Shown here: piece by piece, positions 49,097 to 61,548 of the stretch
How positions within the stretch are numbered: the first letter of the stretch is position 1
How the letters are laid out: every line of letters starts with the position of its first letter
NCBI RefSeq assembly: GCF_024362325.1
Contig: NZ_CP101497.1
Span: forward strand, 2,232,001 to 2,296,000
DNA length: 64,000 bases
From: Microcella humidisoli
GTDB lineage: Bacteria; Actinomycetota; Actinomycetes; Actinomycetales; Microbacteriaceae
Direction: 5' to 3'
Notes under the pieces: generated by a model
What the model was told of the DNA's origin: nothing
Database searches by the model: none
What the model saw: the letters and a program-made list of their open reading frames with translations, nothing else
Position numbers and translations under genes: made by a program

Positions 49097-50181
49097 CGAC
49101 GGCGCTGCTCGCCGGCGGGGGAACCGCCGGCCACGTGAACCCGCTGCTCGCTCTCGCCGACCACTGGCGCGCGACCGATCCGGCCGCCGAGCTGCTCGTG
49201 CTCGGCACTGCCGAGGGGCTCGAGGCGCGGCTCGTGCCCGCGCGCGGCTTCGAGCTGCTCACGATTCCGCGCGTGCCGTTCCCGAGACGACCCGACGGTG
49301 CCGCCGTGCGCTTCCCCGGCCGCTTCCGCGACGCCGTGCGCCGTACGCGGGCGATCATCCGCGATCGGGGCGTGCAGGTCGTCGTCGGCTTCGGCGGGTA
49401 CGCCGCGGCTCCCGCCTACGTCGCCGCCCGGCTCGAGCGCATCCCGATCGTCGCCCACGAGGCGAACGCGCGCCCGGGCATCGCCAATCGTCTCGCCGTG
49501 TGGCTCGGCGGGCGCGTCGGCATCACGTTCGCGGGCACCCGGCTGCGCGGCGCTCGGCTCGTCGGCATGCCGCTGCGGCCCGAGATCGCCGGGCTCGACC
49601 GCGCGGCCCTGCGCGGCGAGGCGCTCGCCTTCTTCGGCCTCGACCCGGCTCGGCCGGTGCTGCTCGTCACGGGCGGCTCGACGGGCGCGAAGCGCATCAA
49701 CGAGTCGATGACGGCCTCGGCCGCGCGGCTCGTCGGCGCCGGGTGGCAGGTCGTGCACCTGACCGGCACCGGCCGGGGCGGCGACGACCCCGGGCTCGAG
49801 GGCTACCGCACGATGGCGTACTGCGATCGCATGGACCTCGCCTTCGCGGCCGCCGATCTGGTGCTCTGCCGTTCGGGCTCGGCAACGGTCAGCGAGCTCG
49901 CCGCGATCGGCCTGCCCGCGGTGTTCGTGCCCTACGCCGTCGGCAACGGCGAGCAGCGGCTCAACGCCCGCGAGCTCGTCGATGCGGGCGCCGCGATCAT
50001 CGTCGCCGATTCCGAGCTGAGCCCGGAGTGGGTCGCGCGCGAGCTCGTTCCGCTGCTCGGCCGTCGCGCCGAGATCGCCCGCATGGCTGCTGCGGCGCAG
50101 CAGGTGGGACGGCGCGACGGCGCGGCAGACCTGCTCGCCCTCGTGCACGAGGCGATCGCCGCGCCGGGCCGCGTAGGGTGA
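49093..50181 (+). CDS. murG: UDP-GlcNAc:lipid I N-acetylglucosaminyltransferase MurG
   Basis: A 362-residue peripheral membrane GT-B glycosyltransferase that makes lipid II. The G-loops are LLAGGGTAGHVNPLLALA and VVVGFGGYAAAPAYVAA, then IVAHEANARPGIANRLA. The UDP-GlcNAc site is LLVTGGSTGAKRINESM and LVLCRSGSATVSELAAIGLPAVFVPYAVGNGEQRLNAREL. The usual acceptor-site His is in TAGHV, and the Glu of HEAN is present. The normal QN in DNHQ is varied to NGEQ. Coupled to ftsW by ATGA; murC starts 6 bases after its stop. Confidence 0.94.
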   Translation: MTTALLAGGGTAGHVNPLLALADHWRATDPAAELLVLGTAEGLEARLVPARGFELLTIPRVPFPRRPDGAAVRFPGRFRDAVRRTRAIIRDRGVQVVVGFGGYAAAPAYVAARLERIPIVAHEANARPGIANRLAVWLGGRVGITFAGTRLRGARLVGMPLRPEIAGLDRAALRGEALAFFGLDPARPVLLVTGGSTGAKRINESMTASAARLVGAGWQVVHLTGTGRGGDDPGLEGYRTMAYCDRMDLAFAAADLVLCRSGSATVSELAAIGLPAVFVPYAVGNGEQRLNARELVDAGAAIIVADSELSPEWVARELVPLLGRRAEIARMAAAAQQVGRRDGAADLLALVHEAIAAPGRVG

Positions 50182-50187
50182 TGGGCG

Positions 50188-51621
50188 ATGATCAAGCCCG
50201 ACCCCGACCTCGTCCTTCCTGACTCGCTCGGCCGCCTGCACTTCGTCGGCATCGGCGGCAGCGGCATGAGCGGCATTGCTCGCCTGTTCCACGACCGGGG
50301 GTACGTCGTCACGGGCAGCGATCGGTCCGATTCGGCGACCGTGCAGTCGCTGCGTGAGCTCGGCATCCCCGTCAGCATCGGACACGACGCGGCGCACGTC
50401 GCCGACGCCGACACTCTCGTCGTGACGGGCGCGCTGTGGCTCGACAATCCCGAGTACCAGGAGGCCCTGCGCCGCGGGCTGCCCGTGCTGCACCGCTCGC
50501 AGGCTCTCGCGTGGCTCGTGCGGGGCGAGCGCCTCGTCGCGGTCGCGGGCGCCCACGGCAAGTCGACGTCGACCGGGATGCTCGTCACGGCCCTGCGCGC
50601 CCTCGAGCGCGATCCCTCCTTCGTCAATGGCGCGGTCATCCAGGGTGCGGGTACGAGCGCGGCCTGGGGCGAGGGCGACCTCTTCGTCGTCGAGGCGGAC
50701 GAATCCGACGGCTCGTTCCTGCTCTACGACGTGGCGGTCGCGCTCATCACCAACATCGATACCGACCATCTCGACCACTACGGCGACGAGGGGGCGCTCG
50801 AGGCCGCGTTCGACACCTTCGCGACGGCAGCCAGCGAGCTGCTCGTGGTCTCGGCCGACGACCCGGCCACGCGACGCCTGGCCGCGAGGCTTCGGGCGGC
50901 GGGCGGAGCGCTCCCCGTGCTGACCTTCGGCGAGTCGGCCGACGCCGATGTGCGGCTCGTCGCGATCTCCGACACGGGCCCGATCCGCTACCGGGTGGCG
51001 GTCGGCGGCGACGAGCACGAGGGCGAGCTCGCCATCCCGGGTCGACACAATGCCCTCAACGCGGCGGGCGTCGTCGCCGTGCTCGTGGGGCTCGGCGTCG
51101 ATGCGCGGGATGCTGTGCTCGCGCTCGACGGCTTCGCGGGCACGCAGCGCCGGTTCGAAGCCCACGGGCTCGCCGATGGCGTGCGGCTCTACGACGACTA
51201 CGCCCACCATCCGACCGAGGTCGCGGCCGCGCTGCAGACCGCCCGGTCGGTCGTGGGGGAGGGGCGCGTGATCGCCATCCACCAGCCGCACCTCTACAGC
51301 CGCACGCAGGCGATGGCGGGCGAGTTCGCCGAGGTCTACGAGCACGGTGCCGACCACACGGTCGTGCTCGACGTCTACGGCGCGCGGGAGGATCCGATCC
51401 CGGGCGTCACCGGCGCGCTCGTCGTCGACCGCTTCAGCGACCCTGCCCGCGTCGACTACCGCCCCGATTGGCAGGATGCCGCCGATCGCGTCGCCGAGAT
51501 CGCCCGGCCCGGTGACATCGTCATGACGCTCAGCTGCGGCGACGTCTACCGGATCATTCCGCAGGTGCGCGGGGCGCTCGAGCGCCGCGGCACGCCGGGC
51601 GGGGGAGCCGCGAGCCCGTGA
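50188..51621 (+). CDS. murC: UDP-N-acetylmuramate-L-alanine ligase
   Basis: A 477-residue Mur ligase that adds L-Ala, the first stem-peptide residue, to UDP-MurNAc. The nucleotide-sugar loop is [20 protein letters not shown], the ATP loop is [15 protein letters not shown], then [59 protein letters not shown] and the [16 protein letters not shown] block. All are intact. ATG 50188 is chosen over ATG 50181, which is out of frame. The stop overlaps the ftsQ GTG as GTGA. In this cluster murC follows murG, the usual actinobacterial order. Confidence 0.95.
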   Translation: MIKPDPDLVLPDSLGRLHFVGIGGSGMSGIARLFHDRGYVVTGSDRSDSATVQSLRELGIPVSIGHDAAHVADADTLVVTGALWLDNPEYQEALRRGLPVLHRSQALAWLVRGERLVAVAGAHGKSTSTGMLVTALRALERDPSFVNGAVIQGAGTSAAWGEGDLFVVEADESDGSFLLYDVAVALITNIDTDHLDHYGDEGALEAAFDTFATAASELLVVSADDPATRRLAARLRAAGGALPVLTFGESADADVRLVAISDTGPIRYRVAVGGDEHEGELAIPGRHNALNAAGVVAVLVGLGVDARDAVLALDGFAGTQRRFEAHGLADGVRLYDDYAHHPTEVAAALQTARSVVGEGRVIAIHQPHLYSRTQAMAGEFAEVYEHGADHTVVLDVYGAREDPIPGVTGALVVDRFSDPARVDYRPDWQDAADRVAEIARPGDIVMTLSCGDVYRIIPQVRGALERRGTPGGGAASP

Positions 51622-52628
51622 AGAGGCCCGAGGGGATCGGCGCGCCGCCTCCGCCGTCGGCCACGCCGGGCGGGGAGCGCCCGGTCCGCGTCCCGCGCGC
51701 GCCGCGCGAGCCCCGTGCCCCTCGTGACCACGCCGTTCCGCGCGACGCTCGTGCTCCGCGTGAGCCCGCGGCCCGGCCCCCGCGCCCCGCGCGAGATGGG
51801 CGAGCCCCGGTCGGTGCCGCGTCGACCGCCGAGGGCGCTCGTGCAGCGCGGGGACTCGACGGTGCCGCCGAGCAGCGGCGGTCGGCGCGCGCCCGTCGAC
51901 GCGAGGAGCGCGCCGAGGTGCGCCGCTTCACGCGGCGCTCGCGCCGTCGTCGCCTCATCGCGACGGGCGCGGCGGCGACTCTGCTGGCCCTCGTCGGCGG
52001 CGTTGCCCTCGTGACCCTCTCGCCGCTCATGGCGCTCGACACGATCGAGGTCGCGGGCGCCGAGCGCCTCGACGCCGAGGTCGTCGCCGCGGCGCTCGAC
52101 GACCACCTCGGAACACCCCTCGCGCTGCTCGACGAGGAGGCGATCCGTGCTGATCTCGCCGTGTTCCCCCTCATCCGCTCGTACTCGACCGAGGTGATCC
52201 CGCCGCACACGCTCGTCGTGCGCATCGTCGAGCGGGCCCCCGTCGCCGCGATCGAGCGGGGCGCGGCCGTCGATCTCGTCGACGCCGCGGGGGTCGTGGT
52301 GTCGTCGGCGCCGCAACGTCCGGAGGGCATCCCGCTCATCGCCGCGGAGAGCGCCGACCCGACCTCGCTCGCCTTCCGCAGCGTGGCGGCCGTGCTCACG
52401 GCGCTGCCCGCCGAGCTGCGATCCCGGGTCGACGTGATCAGGGCATCCACGCGCGACGACGTCGTCTTCTCGATGACGGGGGTCGGGCACCGGGTGGTGT
52501 GGGGCAGCGCTGAGCGCTCTGACTTCAAGGCCCGCGTGCTCGCGGCGGCACTCGCGGCGACCAACCAGTCCTCGCCGCGCGAGTACGACGTGTCGGCGCC
52601 CGAGAGCCTCGTCGTCCGTCGGCTCTGA
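51618..52628 (+). CDS. ftsQ: Cell division protein FtsQ (DivIB)
   Basis: A 336-residue bitopic divisome protein. The cytoplasmic tail is long (about 112 residues) and rich in Arg and Pro ([19 protein letters not shown], repeated PRE/PRD units), ending in a very basic RRSRRRR. One membrane helix follows (about 113-135, [23 protein letters not shown]). The POTRA domain comes next ([20 protein letters not shown]), then the FtsQ core ([30 protein letters not shown]). The start is GTG, coupled to murC. The gap to ftsZ (153 bases) is the largest inside the cluster after mraZ and holds a separate promoter. Confidence 0.9.
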   Translation: MKRPEGIGAPPPPSATPGGERPVRVPRAPREPRAPRDHAVPRDARAPREPAARPPRPARDGRAPVGAASTAEGARAARGLDGAAEQRRSARARRREERAEVRRFTRRSRRRRLIATGAAATLLALVGGVALVTLSPLMALDTIEVAGAERLDAEVVAAALDDHLGTPLALLDEEAIRADLAVFPLIRSYSTEVIPPHTLVVRIVERAPVAAIERGAAVDLVDAAGVVVSSAPQRPEGIPLIAAESADPTSLAFRSVAAVLTALPAELRSRVDVIRASTRDDVVFSMTGVGHRVVWGSAERSDFKARVLAAALAATNQSSPREYDVSAPESLVVRRL

Positions 52629-52732
52629 CCCCGCCGGTCGCCTGCGCCGCGCACATTCGCGACACGCGGCGCGCTTCGAGGCCGCGCGCGCCCCGCGGGC
52701 CTACCGTCGAGCCCAGCAGTACATACTGAGCA

Positions 52733-52765
52733 TAACTTTAGCCCTCAACCTGAGGGTGAAGGTTG
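52733..52765 (+). promoter_or_regulatory. ftsZ promoter region with nested inverted repeats
   Basis: TAACTT at 52733 fits TANNNT as a -10 box. CCCTCA-ACC-TGAGGG (52742-52756) is a perfect 6-bp inverted repeat, and CAACCT (52746-52751) pairs with AGGTTG (52760-52765) across 8 bases. The TGAAGGTT core (52757-52764) recurs before the second MerR gene. Control by FtsR is known for corynebacterial ftsZ; that it binds here is inferred. Confidence 0.5.
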
Positions 52766-52781
52766 AGCGGAAGGCATCGAC

Positions 52782-53939
52782 GTGACCTCGAACCAGAACT
52801 ACCTCGCCGTGATCAAGGTGGTCGGCATCGGCGGTGGCGGCGTCAACGCCGTCAACCGCATGATCGAGCTCGGGCTGCGCGGTGTCGAGTTCATCGCCAT
52901 CAACACCGACGCCCAGGCCCTGCTCATGAGCGACGCCGACGTCAAGCTCGACGTGGGCCGCGAGCTCACACGGGGGCTCGGCGCCGGCGCCGACCCCGAG
53001 GTGGGGCGCCGCGCGGCCGAAGACCACGCGGAGGAGATCGAAGAGGCGCTCGCTGGTGCCGACATGGTCTTCGTCACGGCGGGCGAGGGCGGCGGAACCG
53101 GCACGGGCGGTGCTCCCGTCGTCGCGCGGATCGCCAAGTCGATCGGCGCGCTCACGATCGGTGTCGTCACCAAGCCCTTCGGGTTCGAGGGGAAGCGCCG
53201 GCAGGCGCAGGCCGATCTCGGCGTCTCGCAGCTGAAGAACGAGGTCGACACGCTCATCGTCGTGCCCAACGACCGCCTGCTCGAGATCAGCGACCGCGGG
53301 ATCTCGATGCTCGAAGCCTTCGCGACCGCCGATCAGGTGCTGCTCGCGGGCGTGCAGGGCATCACCGACCTCATCACGACCCCTGGGCTCATCAACCTCG
53401 ACTTCGCCGACGTCAAGAGCGTGATGCAGGGTGCCGGATCGGCGCTCATGGGCATCGGCTCGGCGCGCGGCGCCGACCGCGCCATCAAGGCCGCCGAGCT
53501 CGCCGTGGCGAGCCCCCTGCTCGAGGCGAGCATCGACGGCGCTCACGGCGTTCTGCTGTCGATCCAGGGTGGATCCAACCTCGGCATCTTCGAGATCAAC
53601 GACGCCGCCAAGCTCGTGCAGGAGGCCGTGCACCCCGAGGCCAACATCATCTTCGGCGCCGTCATCGACGACACCCTCGGCGACGAGGTGCGCGTGACGG
53701 TCATCGCCGCGGGCTTCGACGGCGGCGAGCCGACGGTCGTGCACCGCGATCGCCGCGCGAGCTACCAGGCCGCGGAGGGCACGGCGGCGGCTCCCGTCGC
53801 TGTCGCCACCGCGACCGCCGAGCCCGGTCTCTCCGACCGGAGTTGGGGCGACGACGGCGGCCTCGCGGCGACGGCGCCGATCGACCCGCTCGAGGTCGAT
53901 GACGACGACGATCTCGACATCCCCGACTTCCTGCGCTGA
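52782..53939 (+). CDS. ftsZ: Cell division tubulin FtsZ
   Basis: A 385-residue GTPase that forms the Z ring. [20 protein letters not shown] opens the fold, the tubulin signature GGGTGTG is at 103-109, and [17 protein letters not shown] with the T7 loop [19 protein letters not shown] completes the GTP site. The C-terminal linker is short (about 55 residues, Ala-rich). It ends in [13 protein letters not shown], the conserved tail that in actinobacteria binds SepF and other partners. The start is GTG with AGCGGAAGG about 10 nt before. It has its own promoter region. Confidence 0.97.
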   Translation: MTSNQNYLAVIKVVGIGGGGVNAVNRMIELGLRGVEFIAINTDAQALLMSDADVKLDVGRELTRGLGAGADPEVGRRAAEDHAEEIEEALAGADMVFVTAGEGGGTGTGGAPVVARIAKSIGALTIGVVTKPFGFEGKRRQAQADLGVSQLKNEVDTLIVVPNDRLLEISDRGISMLEAFATADQVLLAGVQGITDLITTPGLINLDFADVKSVMQGAGSALMGIGSARGADRAIKAAELAVASPLLEASIDGAHGVLLSIQGGSNLGIFEINDAAKLVQEAVHPEANIIFGAVIDDTLGDEVRVTVIAAGFDGGEPTVVHRDRRASYQAAEGTAAAPVAVATATAEPGLSDRSWGDDGGLAATAPIDPLEVDDDDDLDIPDFLR

Positions 53940-53940
53940 C

Positions 53941-54621
53941 GTGGCCGCCAGCGCCGAGCTCCGTGAGCGCTACGCCCGCATCGACCAGGGCATCGTCGAC
54001 GCCTGTCGCGCCGCCGACCGGACGCGCGAGGAGGTCACCCTCATCGTGGTGACCAAGTTCCACCCCGCCGAGCTCGTGCGCGACCTCGTCGAGCTCGGCG
54101 TGCGCGACGTCGGCGAGAACCGGCATCAGGACGCGGCGCCGAAAGCGGCCGCGCTGCACGACCTGCCGCTCACGTGGCACTTCGTCGGTCAGCTGCAGTC
54201 GAACAAGGCGCGCGCGGTCGCCGAGTACGCGCGCGTCATCCACTCGGTCGACCGCGAGTCGCTCGTCGCGGCACTTGCGCGCACCGAACGGCCGCTCGAG
54301 GTGTTCCTCGAGGTCAACCTCACCGACGATCCCGGCCGGGGAGGGGTCGAGCCGTCGCAGCTGCTCCCGCTCGCCGAACGCGTGCTCGAGCATCCGACCC
54401 TCGATCTGCGCGGCGTCATGGCCGTCGCCCCCATCGATGAGGATGCGCGCTCGGCGTTCGCGCGCCTCCGCGAGCTCTCCGACCGCGTGCGCGCGCTCGC
54501 TCCGACGGCGACCGCGATCTCCGCCGGCATGTCGAACGACTACGCGGAGGCGATCGCAGAAGGCGCGACACACCTGCGCATCGGCACGGCAATCACGGGA
54601 AAACGGCCCGAGCGCCCTTAA
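53941..54621 (+). CDS. YggS-family pyridoxal phosphate homeostasis protein
   Basis: A 226-residue PLP-binding TIM-barrel protein (PLPBP/YggS). PLP binds the Lys in [13 protein letters not shown]; other family features are [50 protein letters not shown] and [27 protein letters not shown]. The protein buffers PLP and affects amino acid metabolism, but it has no known enzyme activity. The GTG directly after the ftsZ stop (one base between) is chosen; an earlier in-frame ATG would overlap the conserved ftsZ tail. Its place between ftsZ and sepF is standard in actinobacteria. Confidence 0.92.
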   Translation: MAASAELRERYARIDQGIVDACRAADRTREEVTLIVVTKFHPAELVRDLVELGVRDVGENRHQDAAPKAAALHDLPLTWHFVGQLQSNKARAVAEYARVIHSVDRESLVAALARTERPLEVFLEVNLTDDPGRGGVEPSQLLPLAERVLEHPTLDLRGVMAVAPIDEDARSAFARLRELSDRVRALAPTATAISAGMSNDYAEAIAEGATHLRIGTAITGKRPERP

Positions 54622-54656
54622 TCTGGCGAGTGCCACGACCGGTAAGGACGAACCTC

Positions 54657-55115
54657 ATGAGCAATCCGCTGCGCAAGACCATGGTGTACCTCGGCCTCGC
54701 CGACGAAGAGGTCGAGTACGACCACCCCGCCGCTGCCGCGCCCGCCGCTCCCGCGGCCGTCGCCGCCCAGCGTGCGCCGGTGACCCCGCTGCGCCGTCCC
54801 GCCGCCACCCGGCCGGCCGCTGCGAGCGACATGAACGAGATCCTCACGGTGCACCCGCGGGCGTACAAGGACGCCCAGATGATCGCCGAGAGCTTTCGCG
54901 AGGGCATCCCCGTCATCATCAACCTCTCGCAGATGACCGAGAGCGAGGCGCGACGCCTCGTCGACTTCGCCAGCGGGCTCTCGCAGGGTCTCTACGGTCG
55001 CATCGAGCGCGTGACGAGCAAGGTCTTCCTGCTCTCGCCCGCGCACGTCGCGACGAGCGGCGATGCCGCCGACATCGAGCCCGACGTCGACGCGTCCTTC
55101 CTCGCCCGCGACTAG
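54657..55115 (+). CDS. sepF: Cell division protein SepF
   Basis: A 152-residue FtsZ anchor. The N-terminal amphipathic membrane helix is [19 protein letters not shown] flexible Ala/Pro linker (about 22-60) follows, and the SepF core is [65 protein letters not shown] in two halves, which forms the dimer that binds the FtsZ tail. Actinobacteria lack FtsA and ZipA, so SepF is the main membrane tether. GGTAAGGACG lies 5 nt upstream; an in-frame upstream ATG would add 9 residues before the membrane helix and was rejected. Confidence 0.94.
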   Translation: MSNPLRKTMVYLGLADEEVEYDHPAAAAPAAPAAVAAQRAPVTPLRRPAATRPAAASDMNEILTVHPRAYKDAQMIAESFREGIPVIINLSQMTESEARRLVDFASGLSQGLYGRIERVTSKVFLLSPAHVATSGDAADIEPDVDASFLARD

Positions 55116-55169
55116 CGCGGGCTCCGGTCTCGCGCGCCGACTCCCAGCAGAACCTGCGAGACTTGCACC

Positions 55170-55466
55170 GTGACGCTCGTCTTCTCGATCCTGCTCTCCG
55201 TCATCTACATCGCGCTGCTCATCGTGTTCATCGCGATGTGGGTGCGCTTCGTGTTCGACTGGGTGCAGGTGCTCAACCCGGGGTTCCGCCCGCGGGGGGT
55301 TGTGGTGCTCATCGCCGAGTCGAGCTACACCATCACCGATCCGCCTCTCAAGGCGGTCCGTCGCGTGATCCCGCCGCTGCAGCTCGGGTCGATTCGCCTC
55401 GACCTGGCCTGGACGATCGTGCTGATCGTGCTGCTGATCCTCATGTCGCTCGTGAGCGGACGCTGA
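55170..55466 (+). CDS. YggT-family membrane protein
   Basis: A 98-residue protein with two membrane helices (about 3-24, FSILLSVIYIALLIVFIAMWV, and 75-95, WTIVLIVLLILMSLVS). The loop between them has the YggT signature LNPGFRPRGVVVLIAESSYTITDPPLKAVRRVIPPLQLGSIRLDLA in conserved form (TDPPL and RRVIPPL). Related proteins influence cell shape and osmotic tolerance. The start is GTG, 6 nt after GAGACT, a possible -10 box. Between sepF and divIVA it has its usual place. Confidence 0.9.
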   Translation: MTLVFSILLSVIYIALLIVFIAMWVRFVFDWVQVLNPGFRPRGVVVLIAESSYTITDPPLKAVRRVIPPLQLGSIRLDLAWTIVLIVLLILMSLVSGR

Positions 55467-55517
55467 TCGGCGGGAATCCTCCCGTTCGTGCGGGTCGGCG
55501 CGGTACGCTGACCGACA

Positions 55518-55535
55518 CGGATGTGACGGATGTGA
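55518..55535 (+). repeat. Tandem 9-bp repeat before divIVA
   Basis: CGGATGTGA occurs twice in direct succession (55518-55526, 55527-55535), 12 bases before a TAGCGT box. It could be a protein-binding element of the divIVA promoter. Confidence 0.6.
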
Positions 55536-55546
55536 CCCGGTGTTGC

Positions 55547-55552
55547 TAGCGT
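55547..55552 (+). promoter_or_regulatory. Candidate -10 box of divIVA
   Basis: TAGCGT lies 47 nt before the ATG at 55600; the leader contains CTCGAGGTGACG near the start. Confidence 0.35.
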
Positions 55553-55599
55553 TACCCCATCGTTATTCAACCGCTCCAGAAAGTCTCGAGGTGACGCAC

Positions 55600-56412
55600 A
55601 TGGCCCTGACGCCTGAAGATGTCGTCAACAAGCGCTTCCAGTCCACCAAGTTCCGCGAGGGATACGACCAGGACGAGGTGGACGACTTCCTCGACGAGAT
55701 CGTCGTCGAACTGCGCCGCCTGAACCAGGAGAACGACGAGCTGCGCCAGCGACTCGTCGCCGCCGATGCTCGCATCGCCGAGCTCGGCCGCGGGGGATCC
55801 GTCGCCGCCGCTCCCATGGAGGCCCCCGCGCCGGCCATCGTCGCCGCTCCTCCCGCGCCGGTGCCGGCCCCGGTCGTCGAAGCGCCCGTGGCGAGCGCGT
55901 CCGAGCCGTCTGCCGACACCAACAACCTGCTGCAGCTCGCGCGGCGCCTCCACGAGGAGCACGTGCGCGAGGGCGTCGCCAAGAAGGAGCAGCTCATCGC
56001 CGAGGGCCAGGCCGAGGCCGCTCGCATCGTGGCCGAGGTCACGAACGCGCAGCAGGGCCAGTTGCAGGCGCTCGAGCAAGAGCGATCGATGCTGCAGCAG
56101 CGTGTCGATGAGCTGCGCACCTTCGAGCGCGAGTACCGCCAGCAGCTGCGCACCTACATCCAGACCCAGCTCGCCGAGCTCGAGGGCACGGCGCAGCCGG
56201 CGGCAGCGCCGTCGGCCTCGACCGCTGGCTCGGCCCCGGCGGCCGCCTCCACAGTGGGCTCGGCTCCGGTCTACGGCTCGGCGCCGGCGTTCGGTTCCGA
56301 CCAGCCCTTCCCGGGCTCCGCGCCCTCGTACCCCGCGCCGGCCTCGCCGGCCACGGGATACCCGGCTCCGCAGTCGCCGCCGCCCGGCCAGTTCCCGGGC
56401 TACGGTTCCTGA
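55600..56412 (+). CDS. divIVA: Polar growth scaffold DivIVA/Wag31
   Basis: A 270-residue coiled-coil protein that marks cell poles and directs polar wall growth in actinobacteria. The N-terminal lipid-binding domain is [33 protein letters not shown], then a first coiled coil (about 35-65). An Ala/Pro linker (about 68-105) is followed by a second coiled coil (about 108-200, with [19 protein letters not shown]). The C-terminal 65 residues are low-complexity ([21 protein letters not shown]). In mycobacteria a Thr after the first coil is phosphorylated by PknA; that region is a linker here. ATG 55600 begins the family sequence. Confidence 0.95.
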   Translation: MALTPEDVVNKRFQSTKFREGYDQDEVDDFLDEIVVELRRLNQENDELRQRLVAADARIAELGRGGSVAAAPMEAPAPAIVAAPPAPVPAPVVEAPVASASEPSADTNNLLQLARRLHEEHVREGVAKKEQLIAEGQAEAARIVAEVTNAQQGQLQALEQERSMLQQRVDELRTFEREYRQQLRTYIQTQLAELEGTAQPAAAPSASTAGSAPAAASTVGSAPVYGSAPAFGSDQPFPGSAPSYPAPASPATGYPAPQSPPPGQFPGYGS

Positions 56413-56467
56413 GCCGCAGCAGCAGCCACGACCGAACGGTCGGCAGGGTCAACACGGGAGCGCGACG

Positions 56468-57391
56468 GTGACCGAGTCGCGCTCCCTGCCTGTGCCTCCC
56501 GGGCGGGCCGGTGAACGGGTGGATGTCGCGCTCGCGACGCTGCTCGGATTCTCGCGCACGCAGGCGGCCGAGATCGCCGACGCCGGAGGCGTGACCCTCG
56601 ACGGGCGCGTTGTCGGCAAGTCAGACCGGGTCGCCGCCGACGCGTGGCTCGAGGTGACGTGGCAGCCCCGCCGCGAGGCGCGCATCGAGCCGATCCCCGT
56701 GGACGACCTCGGGATCATCCATGACGACGACGACCTCGTCGTGGTCGACAAACCCGTCGGCGTCGCCGCTCACCCGTCGGTGGGGTGGGAGGGGCCGACC
56801 GTCATCGGCGCCCTGGCGGCCGCGGGCTACCGCATCGCCACCTCGGGGCCCGCGGAGCGTGCGGGCGTCGTGCACCGGCTCGACGCCGGCACGAGCGGTC
56901 TCATGGTCGTGGCGAAGTCCGAGCACGCCTATCGCGAGCTCAAGCGCCAGTTCCACGACCGCGAGGTCGAGAAGATCTATCACGCGATCGTGCAGGGGCA
57001 TCCCGACCCGCTCTCGGGCACGATCGATGCGCCGATCGGTCGGCACCCGGGCAGCGCCTGGAAGTTCGCGGTCGTCGCGGGCGGCAAGCCCTCGGTGACG
57101 CACTACGACACGATCGAGGCGTTCCCGGCGGCCTCGCTGCTCGAGATCCACCTCGAGACGGGCCGCACGCACCAGATCCGCGTGCACATGGCGGCGCAGC
57201 GGCACCCGTGCGCGGGCGACGCGATGTACGGCGCAGACCCGAGTCTGAGCGCACGTCTCGGCCTCGAGCGGCAGTGGCTGCACGCCATGCGGCTCGCCTT
57301 CCGGCATCCCGCGACCGGCGAATGGAGCGAATTCTCGTCGCGCTACCCGGCCGATCTGCAGCACGCCCTCGACGTGCTTCGCGGCTCCTGA
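56468..57391 (+). CDS. rluD: RluD-type 23S rRNA pseudouridine synthase
   Basis: A 307-residue pseudouridine synthase. An S4 RNA-binding domain comes first ([36 protein letters not shown], about 15-60). The catalytic domain has [13 protein letters not shown], the active-site [20 protein letters not shown] with its Asp, [11 protein letters not shown] and [14 protein letters not shown]. It probably modifies U1911, U1915 and U1917 in helix 69, as RluD does. The start is GTG. In most actinobacteria lspA lies between divIVA and rluD; here only 55 bases separate the two genes and no lspA is present. Confidence 0.93.
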   Translation: MTESRSLPVPPGRAGERVDVALATLLGFSRTQAAEIADAGGVTLDGRVVGKSDRVAADAWLEVTWQPRREARIEPIPVDDLGIIHDDDDLVVVDKPVGVAAHPSVGWEGPTVIGALAAAGYRIATSGPAERAGVVHRLDAGTSGLMVVAKSEHAYRELKRQFHDREVEKIYHAIVQGHPDPLSGTIDAPIGRHPGSAWKFAVVAGGKPSVTHYDTIEAFPAASLLEIHLETGRTHQIRVHMAAQRHPCAGDAMYGADPSLSARLGLERQWLHAMRLAFRHPATGEWSEFSSRYPADLQHALDVLRGS

Positions 57392-57431
57392 CGCGCCCGC
57401 CGACACGCCCGGCCGGGTCTGCGGCACGACC

Positions 57432-57437
57432 TAGACT
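57432..57437 (+). promoter_or_regulatory. -10 box of dnaE
   Basis: TAGACT lies 30 nt before the GTG at 57468; the leader contains GTCGGAGG as ribosome binding site. Confidence 0.45.
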
Positions 57438-57467
57438 GAGGGTCCAGATCGACCCGTCGGAGGCCCC

Positions 57468-60979
<3,512 letters not shown>

Positions 60980-60983
<4 letters not shown>

Positions 60984-61480
60984 AGCTCGGCGCCGAGCGC
61001 CCGGAAGGCCCGCTCGTGGTAGAGCAGCGGCTCGTCGGGCTCGCCGAGCGCTCCCTCATCGATCTGCACGGCGATCATCACGTTCTCGGCCACGAAGGTG
61101 CGGGCCACGATCGTGCCGACCATCCAGGCCGTCACATTCCTGAGGATGGGGAGGTCGTGGGGTCCCGGCTCCCAGTGGTCGCCGTCGAAGCGATGCGCGT
61201 TGTCACCCGCCATGATCTTCGCGACGGCGAAGTCCTCCTGGCCGAGCATGTGGATCGCCACGCGATCGGTCTGCTCGATCGCCGGCCACGAGCTCGCGGT
61301 GCGGGCCATGTTGAAGGTCGCGAGCGGCGGGACGGCGGCGAGCGACGCGAGCGAGGTGGCGGTGAAGCCGACGGGGCGACCGTCGGGCGTGCGCGCCGTG
61401 ATCACGGCGACCCCCGCGGCATGACGGCGGAAGGCCTGGGCGAAGGCGTCGAAACCGGTGGCGTCGGGAGCAGTGGTCAT
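60980..61480 (-). CDS. Flavin reductase-like FMN-binding protein
   Basis: A 166-residue split-barrel flavoprotein of the flavin reductase family, the small component that supplies reduced FMN or FAD to two-component monooxygenases. The N-terminus FAQAFRRHAAGVAVITARTPDGRPVGFTATSLASLAAVPPLATFNM is the flavin-binding strand set, with R-H-A-A-G-V and GFTATSL typical. DRVAIHMLGQEDFAVAKIMAG and the C-terminal LLYHERAFRAL (with the usual GR/YH motif) follow. No partner monooxygenase is in the window. ATG 61480 is chosen; a GTG one codon earlier is equally possible. It ends on a CTAG shared with dnaE. Confidence 0.88.
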
Positions 61481-61533
61481 CACGGTCTATGCAACCGCAT
61501 CCACGCCCGGGTATTCCCGAGGCTGGCCGCGAT

Positions 61534-61539
61534 TAGGCT
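61534..61539 (+). promoter_or_regulatory. -10 box of hisD (near-leaderless)
   Basis: TAGGCT ends 9 nt before the ATG at 61549; a second ATG follows at 61552. Confidence 0.45.
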
Positions 61540-61548
61540 GAACAGGCC

